A stretch of DNA of 7,369 nucleotides, taken from positions 1 through 7,369 of the forward strand of contig JAFAAV010000002.1 of assembly GCA_023426375.1 (NCBI GenBank). The letters are read 5' to 3'. The notes under the pieces are model-generated. The model saw only the letters and a program-made list of their open reading frames with translations, searched no databases and was not told the origin of the DNA. This DNA is from Actinomycetes bacterium (lineage in GTDB: Bacteria; Actinomycetota; Actinomycetes; Actinomycetales; Micrococcaceae). The position numbers and the translations under genes are program-made. This document shows, piece by piece, positions 1 to 6,040 of the stretch (position 1 is its first letter; each line of letters opens with the position of its first letter).

Positions 1-478
1 GCTCGTCCCAGCCGGCCCACCACGTACCGGTTGCCGAGGGCACGAGCAGCTGCACCGTGTCCCCGGGTGCCAGTTCGGAGCCCCACCGGGCACCGGGGCC
101 CAAACCACCGTGTTCTTCGTCCTCGTGCACCACCACGTCGATGTCCATTTCAGGAACGTTCTCCATGGCGTGGTCGAGGCCGCCCTCCACCACGCGTGCG
201 TCGCGAAGCGTGTAGGTGCGGATCCACCCGCGCTCGGATTCGGGGCGGGTCAAGAACTCCTGCCGCCAGCGACTCATGTCGGAGGTGTCCACCCGGACGT
301 GCTTGCGGCCCGGCGCGGGGATCAGCACCTTGAAGTACGCATCCGCCCGGGGGCCGGGGCCGGCCTGACCCCACGGCAGAGTCCAGAGTTCCGCTCCGGC
401 CACACTGACCCGCACCAGGTGCTCCCCCACCATTTCGGTGCGGGTCACGCGGGTCATGACGGCTTGGATGTCAGTCAT
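1..478 (-). CDS. Siderophore-interacting protein (SIP/ViuB-type ferric-siderophore reductase), 3' end cut by window edge
   Basis: Cytoplasmic flavoprotein of the SIP family, which reduces ferric siderophores so that iron is released after import. The first 159 residues are present; family members are usually about 250-280 residues, so the NAD(P)H-binding half lies outside the window. The N-terminal part reads as the FAD-binding beta-barrel. RTYTLR (residues 87-92) fits the RxYTxR flavin-binding motif, followed by DIDVVVH (112-118), GPGARW (127-132) and a GD..QLLVPSATG segment (139-151), all in the usual SIP order. The ATG at 478 is chosen because it gives the conserved N-terminus and is preceded by AGAAAGGGA, although the spacing is short. 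The start overlaps the stop of the upstream ATPase gene by 8 bases, so it is the last visible gene of the iron operon and probably shares its iron-responsive promoter. That it reduces the siderophore imported by its neighbours is inferred from position. Confidence 0.9.
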   Translation of the reverse strand, partial: MTDIQAVMTRVTRTEMVGEHLVRVSVAGAELWTLPWGQAGPGPRADAYFKVLIPAPGRKHVRVDTSDMSRWRQEFLTRPESERGWIRTYTLRDARVVEGGLDHAMENVPEMDIDVVVHEDEEHGGLGPGARWGSELAPGDTVQLLVPSATGTWWAGWDE

Positions 479-1424
479 TCGTCCCTTTCTCGGCTGCGTT
501 CGGCTCGTGGGTCTCGGGTGTCGAACCCGCCGCGCGGCGAGTTCGCAACGGAACCACCAGTCGGGCGTCGGATTCGGGATCGTGCAGGACCCGGGCGGGC
601 ATCCCGAAGACCTCGCTGACCGTGTGATCGGTCATGACGTCTTCCGCGGTACCCGCGGCCAGCACTGCCCCGTCTTTAATGGCCACCAGCTGGTCCGCGT
701 ACCGGGCCGCCATGTTCAGTTCGTGCAACACCATGACCAGGGTGATCCCTCGCTGTCGTTGCAGGTCCGCAAGAATGTCCAGAACTTCCACCTGGTGGGC
801 GATGTCCAGGTACGTGGTGGGTTCGTCCAGCAGCAGCACGTCCGTCTGCTGGGCGAGTGCCAGCGCGATCCAGACTCGCTGCCGTTGACCGCCCGAGAGT
901 TCGGTGACCTGCCGGTCCAGGTAATTCTCCAGACCGGTCAGTTCGACGGCTTCCGCCACGGCCTGGTCATCGCCGGGTCGCCAGCGCCCGAACGCACCGC
1001 GGTGAGGGTGACGCCCCCGGGAAATCAGATCCAGCACGGTGACACCTTCAGGGGCCACCGGATCCTGCGGGAGGAACCCGACGCGCCGGGCGAACTGGGT
1101 ACGGGACCATGTTCCGGTGTCCTCGCCGTCCAGCAATACCTCGCCGTGGGTGGGCTTGAGCTGGCGCGCAATGGTCTTGAGCAGCGTGGATTTACCGCAA
1201 CCGTTGGCTCCGACCAGCACCGTGATGGCACCGCGAGGGATGTCCAGGGAGATCTCGTTCAGCACGGGCCCCGCCCCGTAGTCCGCCGTGAGGTTGCGGA
1301 TCTGCAGTGAGGTCTCCTCCGTCGCAGACGTGCCGGGTGCGGCGGAGGGAGTGGGCGGCGTCGTCAAGGGTGTCCTTTCGGCCGCTTCCTGCGCGTCGAT
1401 TGATGAGTGCTCGGAGAGTTTCAC
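471..1424 (-). CDS. Iron-siderophore ABC transporter, ATP-binding protein (FepC/FecE type)
   Basis: Peripheral ATPase that powers ferric-siderophore import through the two adjacent permeases. All ABC motifs are intact in the 317-residue product: Walker A GANGCGKST (72-80), Q-loop Gln120 in LPQD, signature LSGGQ (176-180), Walker B VLLLDE (196-201), D-loop YLD (205-207) and H-loop His234 in VLHELN. The SRGRHPH segment (135-141) is typical of iron-chelate ATPases. About 37 residues precede the ABC domain and are rich in Ala, Thr, Pro and Ser; most FepC homologues are shorter (about 250-270 residues). No other Met lies in this tail. Translation starts at a GTG that overlaps the stop of the upstream permease gene as GTGA (1421-1424), preceded by GGAAAGG (1432-1438) 7 bases away. 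The overlap and the Shine-Dalgarno support the long form and suggest translational coupling. Confidence 0.95.
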   Translation of the reverse strand: MKLSEHSSIDAQEAAERTPLTTPPTPSAAPGTSATEETSLQIRNLTADYGAGPVLNEISLDIPRGAITVLVGANGCGKSTLLKTIARQLKPTHGEVLLDGEDTGTWSRTQFARRVGFLPQDPVAPEGVTVLDLISRGRHPHRGAFGRWRPGDDQAVAEAVELTGLENYLDRQVTELSGGQRQRVWIALALAQQTDVLLLDEPTTYLDIAHQVEVLDILADLQRQRGITLVMVLHELNMAARYADQLVAIKDGAVLAAGTAEDVMTDHTVSEVFGMPARVLHDPESDARLVVPLRTRRAAGSTPETHEPNAAEKGTND

Positions 1425-2488
1425 GATTCAGCCTTTCCGCGACCGATCAATAGCCACAACAGGACGGGTGCGCCGGCAGCGGCGGTGACCACGCCCACGG
1501 GCAGGGCGATCCCGGGCAGGGCCTCGGCAGCGATGTAGTCGGAGACGACCATGAGTAGTGCCCCCACGAGGGCTGCATGGTGGGCCAGTCCGGCACCACC
1601 GGTGAGGCCGCGGGAGATGGGTGCGGCCATGAATGCGACGAAGGCGACCGGCCCCACCACGGACGCAGCCACGGCCACGAACACCACGGCGAGCGCGAGG
1701 GCGGCGATCCGCACCGGGAGCACACGAACACCTAGCCCGGAGGCCAGTTGGTCGCCGGTGCCCATGGCATCCACGGCGGGCGCCAACAGTGCGCACAATG
1801 GCAGCAGAACGATCAACGAAATTCCCACGAGAGCGATGTCGCTCCAGCGCGCGGAATTCAACGAACCGGTCAGCCACTGCAGGGCGTCCTGGGCCGCGTA
1901 GATATCGGAGCGCGTGAGCACGCCGTTGATACCCGCCGTGGTCAGGGACCCGGCGGCGACACCGGTGAGCACCAGGCGACCGATATTCGCTCTGGTTCCG
2001 CCGGCGGCCAGGATCACGGCGGCCATGAGCAGAAAAGCTCCGGCCAGGGAACTGACCGTCACGGCGGCTCCCGAAAGTCCGCCCAGAGTGATGGCCACGA
2101 CCGCAGCCAGACCTGCCCCGAAGGAGACGCCCATGATGTCCGGGGAGGCAAGCGGGTTGCGCAGCACCCGTTGGAAGAGGTGTCCGCCCAGACCGAAACA
2201 GATCCCCGTGAGGATCCCCAACACGGTGCGCGGTAGGGTCACGTCCCACACGATGTAGCTGGCGGGACCGTCGTAGCTTCCGGCGAGTACCGAGATCAGG
2301 TCCGGGACCGCCACTACGTACTTGCCCAGGGCAATCCGAGCGAAAGAACAGATCAGTAGCAAGAGGCACAGCGCCAAGGTGACCTTGCGGAGCCTGCGGT
2401 GAGTGCGGCGTCGTCCGTCGTGGACCTCATCGACCGTGGTCGATGCGGGCTGGGAGGCCACGGGGCGGGTGGTCAGGGTTTGGCTCAC
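1421..2488 (-). CDS. FecCD-family iron-siderophore ABC permease, second subunit (FepG-like)
   Basis: Integral membrane subunit of a BtuCD-type importer; it should pair with the permease encoded upstream to form the siderophore channel. The 355 residues have a basic, hydrophilic N-terminus (to about residue 35), then a series of hydrophobic helices as expected for the FecCD fold. Family hallmarks are LPRTVLGILTG (85-95), RNPLASPDIMG (110-120) and the C-terminal LPVGVVTAAAGAP block. The usual PHxxR motif near the C-terminus is replaced by APISR (289-293) within VAFMAAPISRGLT. This resembles the APQIAR variant of FepG rather than FepD, so FepG-like is the better label. The GTG start at 2488 forms a GTGA overlap with the preceding stop and has AAGGGAG (2499-2505) 10 bases upstream. 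The substrate cannot be told from sequence. Confidence 0.94.
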   Translation of the reverse strand: MSQTLTTRPVASQPASTTVDEVHDGRRRTHRRLRKVTLALCLLLLICSFARIALGKYVVAVPDLISVLAGSYDGPASYIVWDVTLPRTVLGILTGICFGLGGHLFQRVLRNPLASPDIMGVSFGAGLAAVVAITLGGLSGAAVTVSSLAGAFLLMAAVILAAGGTRANIGRLVLTGVAAGSLTTAGINGVLTRSDIYAAQDALQWLTGSLNSARWSDIALVGISLIVLLPLCALLAPAVDAMGTGDQLASGLGVRVLPVRIAALALAVVFVAVAASVVGPVAFVAFMAAPISRGLTGGAGLAHHAALVGALLMVVSDYIAAEALPGIALPVGVVTAAAGAPVLLWLLIGRGKAES

Positions 2489-3552
2489 GCGGTCACCACT
2501 CCCTTGCGCCGCACGATGGCCACGAGCGCGGGCGCGCCGATGATCACCAGGGCGATACCCACCTGCAGTTCACGATCCGGCAGCACAACGCGAGCCACGG
2601 TGTCCGCGAGCAGCACCACCACGGGACCAGCGAGGATGCACGCCGGAATCACGCGGCGGTAGGACACTCCCACGAACGCGCGCACGGCATGGGGTACGAG
2701 TAGGCCGCAGAACACGAGCGGCCCGGCCAACGCCGTGGCGGTGCCCGCGAGCAACACGACAGCTACACCAGCGAGCAAGCGAAGGAGCGCGGGATGGGCG
2801 CCCAGGCCTCGCCCCAGCGCATCACCCAGGCTCAAGGTGTCCAGGGAACCGCCGAGCGGCCACGCCAGGAGCAGACCCACCAGGATCACGGGCGCGGCCA
2901 GCAGCAAGAACGCGCCGTCCGGTCGTGAGAGGTCACCCACCTGCCACGTGCGGAATGAATTGAAGGTCGCCTGGTCGGTGAGCAGCATGGCGCTCGTGAG
3001 CGCGCCCAAACCGGCAGAGATCGCGGCACCGGTCAGCGCGAGGGTCACGGGACGAGCACCGCCCTTGGCCGCGGTGGCCAACCCGTACACGAGCAACATG
3101 GCCACCGCGGACCCCAGGGCCGCCAACCACAGTTGGGAACCGGGCGAAACGAGTCCGCCCACCACCGCTCCCGTGACCACAGCGCATGCGGCACCCGCGG
3201 TGAGTCCCAGGATTCCGGGTTCACCCAGTGGGTTACGCGTGGCGCCCTGCAGGAGCGCTCCGGCCACGGCGAGCGCAGCGCCGGTGAGCACGCCCGCGGC
3301 GGTGCGCCACACGCGTGACTCGACCACGGCGGCGTCGAGCGCGGGTACCCCCGAGACGGACTGGATGTCTCCCGTCAAGGCATGCGGTAGCACGGCCCAG
3401 GTGACGGACAGATCGACCGGGCGGGTCCCCACGGCCACGGATCCGACCAACGCCAAGAGCAGGCAGCCCAACAGAACCGGCCACGACAACTGATGGGTGC
3501 CCGCCGTGACCCGGCGGGGTGCGGGGACGGTCCGGGTAGCGCTCACGCTCAC
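2485..3552 (-). CDS. FecCD-family iron-siderophore ABC permease, first subunit (FepD-like)
   Basis: Membrane permease subunit, partner of the next gene. The 355-residue product begins with a short basic tail, then a hydrophobic helix from about residue 24. It shows the FecCD signature region: ESRVWRTAAGVLTGAAL (78-94), LLQGATRNPLGEPGILG (100-116) and a following GAACAVV helix. The C-terminal GPLVFCGLLVPHAVR ends in the conserved PHxxR (287-291), which marks it as the FepD-like member of the pair, followed by LADTVAR and QVGIALVIIGAP. The two permeases have the same length but clearly diverged sequences, so they look like the usual heterodimer rather than a recent duplication. The start is a GTG at 3552 in a GTGA overlap with the lipoprotein stop. 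A second in-frame GTG lies two codons downstream. Only a weak GGGG stands upstream, so coupling to the previous gene probably matters. Confidence 0.94.
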   Translation of the reverse strand: MSVSATRTVPAPRRVTAGTHQLSWPVLLGCLLLALVGSVAVGTRPVDLSVTWAVLPHALTGDIQSVSGVPALDAAVVESRVWRTAAGVLTGAALAVAGALLQGATRNPLGEPGILGLTAGAACAVVTGAVVGGLVSPGSQLWLAALGSAVAMLLVYGLATAAKGGARPVTLALTGAAISAGLGALTSAMLLTDQATFNSFRTWQVGDLSRPDGAFLLLAAPVILVGLLLAWPLGGSLDTLSLGDALGRGLGAHPALLRLLAGVAVVLLAGTATALAGPLVFCGLLVPHAVRAFVGVSYRRVIPACILAGPVVVLLADTVARVVLPDRELQVGIALVIIGAPALVAIVRRKGVVTA

Positions 3553-4619
3553 GAGGACTGCGACCCCAGGGCATCACGAACCGCCGGAACGTAGACGTCC
3601 ACGGCGTGTGGCAAGGACAACGGTGAGGGCGCCAGCGTGGAGACCACGTCCTTCTTATTGGTCGTGAAGATCGAGTTGCCCTGGGCGACCGCGGGGATGG
3701 CTCGCAGCATGGGGTCGTTCTTGAACTTCTCGGCGGCGGCCTGGTCCTCGGCCACGCTGATGTACAGGTCGCTCTTGAGTTCGTCCGCGCGTTCCTCCGG
3801 CCACTCGCGCCAGAATTCGTCCTCGGCCACGTTGTCCTTGACCACCGGAGCCAGCTCCAGGCCAATGGCTTGGAAGAAGCGGGGGCGGGCATCGCCCGGG
3901 CCGTAGAAGCCGAGCTTCTGGGTGGTGTCACCGTAAATGAAGGTCTTACCGGCGGCGTCGCCCAGGTCCTCGCCGCGTTGGGACAGCATGTCCTCGGTCT
4001 CCTTGACCAGGTCCTCACCGGCCTGGGAACGACCCAGCGCCTGGGCCACCGCGCGCTGCTGGTCCTGCCACGAACTCACCCACGGGCCCGTGGGATAGGC
4101 CACCACGGGGGCGATCTTGGAAAGGCGCTCGTAGTCCTCCTGTGTGATGCCGGAGTTCACGGCCACGATCAGGTCCGGGGTCAACTCGGCCACTGCGGTG
4201 AAGTTGGTGCCGTCCGCTTCGTCGAACTGTTGGGGTTTCTCGCCACCCAGATCGGTCACCGCCTGGTCGAACCAGTCGGTCGAGTCGTTGGCGTTACCGC
4301 CCCACGCCACCCTGGCCACGCCCACGGGAACCACGCCCAGGGTCGCCACGAAGTCCTGGTTGTTACTTCCTCCGATGGTCACCACTCGCTTCGGTTCCGC
4401 ATCCACAGTAGTGGTGCCCAAGGCGTGCTTGACCTCTACGGGAAAGCTATCGGTAGCGCTCGACGACGCCGCGGCGACGCCGGTATTCTCGCCCTCCCCA
4501 CCGCGTGAACCGGTGGAACATGCGGCCAAGCCTGCGAGCGAGGCGAGCGCCAAGCCGGAACCGAGCAGGCGTCGTCGGGTCACGGCGGGCGTGTGGGCAG
4601 AGTGTGAAGATGCGGGCAC
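3549..4619 (-). CDS. Iron-siderophore ABC transporter substrate-binding lipoprotein (FepB-like)
   Basis: Extracytoplasmic ferric-siderophore receptor that delivers substrate to the permease pair. The 356-residue product has a signal with twin arginine TRRRLLG (14-20), a hydrophobic core, and the lipobox LAAC ending at Cys34. It is therefore probably a lipid-anchored protein, possibly exported by Tat. A Ser/Gly/Ala-rich linker follows to about residue 57. The periplasmic-binding (PF01497-type) domain starts near residue 78 with KRVVTIGGSNNQDFVATLG, continues with ELTPDLIVAVNSGIT and runs to the C-terminus. The GTG at 4619 is supported by GAGGAG five bases upstream. A GTG at 4583 would also give a signal peptide but lacks a Shine-Dalgarno. 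It is the first gene of the operon, directly behind the iron-box promoter, and its stop overlaps the next gene's GTG. Siderophore specificity is unknown. Confidence 0.94.
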   Translation of the reverse strand: MPASSHSAHTPAVTRRRLLGSGLALASLAGLAACSTGSRGGEGENTGVAAASSSATDSFPVEVKHALGTTTVDAEPKRVVTIGGSNNQDFVATLGVVPVGVARVAWGGNANDSTDWFDQAVTDLGGEKPQQFDEADGTNFTAVAELTPDLIVAVNSGITQEDYERLSKIAPVVAYPTGPWVSSWQDQQRAVAQALGRSQAGEDLVKETEDMLSQRGEDLGDAAGKTFIYGDTTQKLGFYGPGDARPRFFQAIGLELAPVVKDNVAEDEFWREWPEERADELKSDLYISVAEDQAAAEKFKNDPMLRAIPAVAQGNSIFTTNKKDVVSTLAPSPLSLPHAVDVYVPAVRDALGSQSS

Positions 4620-4624
4620 TGTGG

Positions 4625-4630
4625 CTCCTC
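4625..4630 (-). promoter_or_regulatory. Shine-Dalgarno of the substrate-binding lipoprotein gene
   Basis: Minus-strand GAGGAG lies five bases before the GTG at 4619. It is the strongest ribosome-binding site in the operon and decides the GTG start, since no in-frame ATG gives a signal peptide. Confidence 0.75.
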
Positions 4631-4646
4631 GAACAGTCCAATCAGA

Positions 4647-4665
4647 TCAGGTTAGGCTAACCTAA
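4647..4665 (-). promoter_or_regulatory. Iron box (DtxR/IdeR/DmdR operator)
   Basis: The plus strand reads TCAGGTTAGGCTAACCTAA, matching the 19-base DtxR/IdeR consensus TTAGGTTAGSCTAACCTAA at every base except position 2. The core AGGTTAG-G-CTAACCT (4649-4663) is a perfect palindrome about a single central base. It lies 27 bases upstream of the lipoprotein start and covers the probable -10 element, so an iron-loaded repressor would block transcription of the whole uptake operon. The site is seen directly; the regulator itself is not in the window. Confidence 0.92.
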
Positions 4666-4688
4666 TTTATTCGAGCGGCATCTGACAA
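4659..4688 (-). promoter_or_regulatory. Probable sigma-70-type promoter of the iron uptake operon
   Basis: On the minus strand, TTGTCA (4683-4688, one mismatch to TTGACA) is followed after 18 bases by TAGGTT (4659-4664), which keeps the TAnnnT pattern of a -10. The -10 lies inside the iron box. Transcription would start near 4652, giving a leader of roughly 30 bases. The assignment rests on pattern and position only. Confidence 0.6.
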
Positions 4689-4695
4689 GACGACA

Positions 4696-4731
4696 GCGGG
4701 CCCCGCCGAAAAGTTTTTCGGTGGAGCCCGC
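4696..4731 (-). terminator. GC-rich hairpin, probable terminator of the dehydrogenase gene
   Basis: GCGGGC (4696-4701) pairs with GCCCGC (4726-4731). The stem continues through CC/GG and GCCGAAA/TTTCGGT (one G-T pair) to an AGTT loop, about 16 pairs with one C/A mismatch. It begins 17 bases after the dehydrogenase stop and ends just before the -35 of the iron operon. There is no proper U-run on the minus strand (TGTCGTCTTGTC follows), which is common for actinobacterial terminators. It should insulate the iron-regulated promoter from read-through. Confidence 0.7.
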
Positions 4732-4748
4732 TCAGCGCTCGATGAGTG

Positions 4749-5549
4749 TCAGGATTCCTTGCGGATCATCTTGTGCGGCGCGGCCTGGGCCACGGGCTTG
4801 AGCGTGAGGGTGTCGATGTTGACGTGGTGCGGCAGTTCCACGGCGAACGCGAGCACCTCCGCCACGTCAGCGCCAGTCAGGGGCTTTTCCACACCCGCGT
4901 AGACCTTGTCCGCCGCGGCCTGATCGCCGCCCATACGCATGAGCGCGAATTCGGGTGTGTGCACCAGCCCCGGTGCGATCTCCACCACGCGCACATTGTG
5001 CTCAGCTTCTTCCAGGCGCAGCGCTTCGGTCATGGCACGCTCGGCATACTTGGCCGCGTTGTACCCGGCTCCACCTTCATAGGCACGCATGGCTGCCAAA
5101 GACGTGAGGTTGACGACCGAGCCCTCACCGTTCTCTCGCAGGGTCGGCAAGAACGCGCGCGTCACTCGCATGGTGCCCATGACGTTGACCTGGTACATCC
5201 AGTCCCAGTCCTCGTCCTTGGCATCCACCACCTTGTCGGTTCCGCGGGCACCGCCGGAAATATTGAGTACCGCGTCCACGGTCTTCTGTTCGGACAGCAC
5301 CTTGTCGCGCAGCGCATCGACCTGGGCGGCATCGGTGATGTCGGTCGCTGCGGCAATTGCACCGGTGCGCTGGGCCAGATCCTCGAGGCGATCCGCACGG
5401 CGCGCCACCGCGTAGACGGTCCAGCCACTGTTGCGCAGCCGTTCCACGGTGGCCTCACCGATACCGGTGGAGGCACCGGTGACCACGGCCACCTTGCCAT
5501 TACCGACGGGCTTGGGATTGTCGTAGGCAGTATTTGTGTTCTGGGTCAT
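4749..5549 (-). CDS. Short-chain dehydrogenase/reductase (SDR), YdfG-like classical type
   Basis: Soluble NAD(P)(H)-dependent oxidoreductase of 266 residues with a complete classical SDR core. It has the TGASTGIG cofactor loop (24-31), Asp70 in the TDITD adenine-binding turn, Asn122, catalytic Ser150 and the YNAAK Tyr163/Lys167 pair. Arg50-Arg51 after the second strand (YAVARR) favour NADP(H). The usual NNAG is replaced by NISG (96-99). The C-terminal LPHHVNIDTLTLKPVAQ resembles the tail of YdfG-type 3-hydroxy acid/serine dehydrogenases, so an acyclic hydroxy acid or related carbonyl is a possible substrate; this is inference. The ATG at 5549 is preferred over an in-frame TTG at 5567, which lies next to the -10 element and has no Shine-Dalgarno; GGTGGTGGG precedes the ATG. 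It is followed by a strong hairpin, and the upstream gap contains its own promoter candidate, so it is probably monocistronic. Confidence 0.92.
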   Translation of the reverse strand: MTQNTNTAYDNPKPVGNGKVAVVTGASTGIGEATVERLRNSGWTVYAVARRADRLEDLAQRTGAIAAATDITDAAQVDALRDKVLSEQKTVDAVLNISGGARGTDKVVDAKDEDWDWMYQVNVMGTMRVTRAFLPTLRENGEGSVVNLTSLAAMRAYEGGAGYNAAKYAERAMTEALRLEEAEHNVRVVEIAPGLVHTPEFALMRMGGDQAAADKVYAGVEKPLTGADVAEVLAFAVELPHHVNIDTLTLKPVAQAAPHKMIRKES

Positions 5550-5570
5550 ACCCACCACCGTAGCCAACTT

Positions 5571-5579
5571 ATTATTTCA
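5571..5579 (-). promoter_or_regulatory. Extended -10 promoter candidate of the SDR gene
   Basis: The minus strand reads TGAAATAAT: a TGn extension followed by AATAAT, one base from TATAAT. It lies in a short AT-rich patch that contrasts with the surrounding DNA. Transcription would start near 5564, about 15 bases before the ATG at 5549. No good -35 is visible, which an extended -10 can tolerate. Confidence 0.45.
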
Positions 5580-5591
5580 AGATAAATACCT

Positions 5592-5605
5592 AATCGAACT
5601 CGATT
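5592..5605. repeat. Perfect 6-2-6 inverted repeat upstream of the SDR gene, possible operator
   Basis: AATCGA-AC-TCGATT lies between the DUF488 stop and the SDR start, at about the -35 position relative to the candidate -10 at 5571-5576. A second, weaker dyad, TATTT/AAATA, lies closer to the -10. A repressor or activator site is possible, but the arms are short and no regulator gene is visible nearby. Confidence 0.35.
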
Positions 5606-5613
5606 GTTATGTT

Positions 5614-5982
5614 TCAGAAGCCGCTGCGGTGATCCCGCAGCCAGCCGAGGAGGACCACGGCGTTGTTGTGTTCCTCGTCCTTGGCGTCGTAGAGGAGCGT
5701 CGCACCGTTCACGTCCCGTAGGACGTGCTTGAGCTCGCTCACGTCCCCGGAGGCATCCTCGTCCAGTTCTTTCCGGTAACGCGCGGAGAACTCCTCGAAC
5801 TTCTCCGGATCGTGGCCGAACCACTTCCGCAGTTCCCCCGAGGGGGCGAGTTCCTTGAACCAGTGGTCCAGTGCGGCGTGTTCCTTGCTCACCCCGCGAG
5901 GCCACAATCTGTCGACCAGGATGCGAGCGCCGTCGTCCGGGGCCTTGCCATCACGAACGCGCTTGATCTGCAACTGTGCCAT
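5614..5982 (-). CDS. DUF488/YeaO-family protein
   Basis: Small soluble protein of 122 residues, close to the usual length of the family, whose biochemical role is not established. Recognisable family features are IKRVRDG (6-12), RILVDRLWPRG (20-30), WFKELAPS (41-48), LRKWFGHDPEKF (51-62) with the following ARYRKEL, and near the C-terminus TLLYDAKDEEHNNA, a conserved strand ending in an Asn/Ala pair. There is no signal peptide or membrane segment. The ATG at 5982 begins directly at the conserved N-terminal strand. Only GGGG two bases upstream could serve as a ribosome site, so the initiation signal is weak. The gene is divergent from valS across 50 bases and lies 64 bases before the SDR start on the same strand. 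The SDR seems to have its own promoter, so co-transcription is uncertain. Confidence 0.88.
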   Translation of the reverse strand: MAQLQIKRVRDGKAPDDGARILVDRLWPRGVSKEHAALDHWFKELAPSGELRKWFGHDPEKFEEFSARYRKELDEDASGDVSELKHVLRDVNGATLLYDAKDEEHNNAVVLLGWLRDHRSGF

Positions 5983-6040
5983 GACCCCACGCTAGGCCTG
6001 TTGCGCCCGGATTGCATGAGAGACTGGGGCACATGGCACA
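5975..6040. repeat. Mirrored start regions of the DUF488 gene and valS
   Basis: TGTGCCAT (5975-5982) is the exact reverse complement of ATGGCACA (6033-6040), and CCCCA (5985-5989) mirrors TGGGG (6025-6029). Both divergent genes therefore begin with the same codons for Met-Ala-Gln behind the same GGGG. The 50-base gap between the starts must hold both promoters, but no convincing -35/-10 pair is visible in it on either strand. Confidence 0.5.

Noticed and set aside
438..1310. A 290-codon open frame on the plus strand, opposite the ABC ATPase
   Set aside because: It is a shadow of the ATPase gene, whose Walker and signature motifs are complete on the other strand. The product has no recognisable domain.
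4696..4731. Hairpin as an attenuator or riboswitch in the leader of the iron operon
   Set aside because: It lies upstream of the -35 of that operon and so would not be in its transcript. It fits better as the terminator of the SDR gene.
5550..5567. TTG start giving a six-residue longer SDR
   Set aside because: There is no Shine-Dalgarno before it, it lies beside the -10 candidate and at or upstream of the predicted transcript start, and the ATG at 5549 already precedes the conserved domain by a normal margin.
4746..5585. A 279-codon open frame on the plus strand, opposite the SDR gene
   Set aside because: It spans nearly the same interval as the SDR, which has all catalytic motifs. The His/Gly-rich product looks like an antisense artefact.
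5577..5595. A possible second iron box containing TTAGGT on the minus strand upstream of the SDR gene
   Set aside because: Only the left half-site matches; the rest diverges from the 19-base consensus and lacks the palindrome, so iron control of the SDR is not supported.
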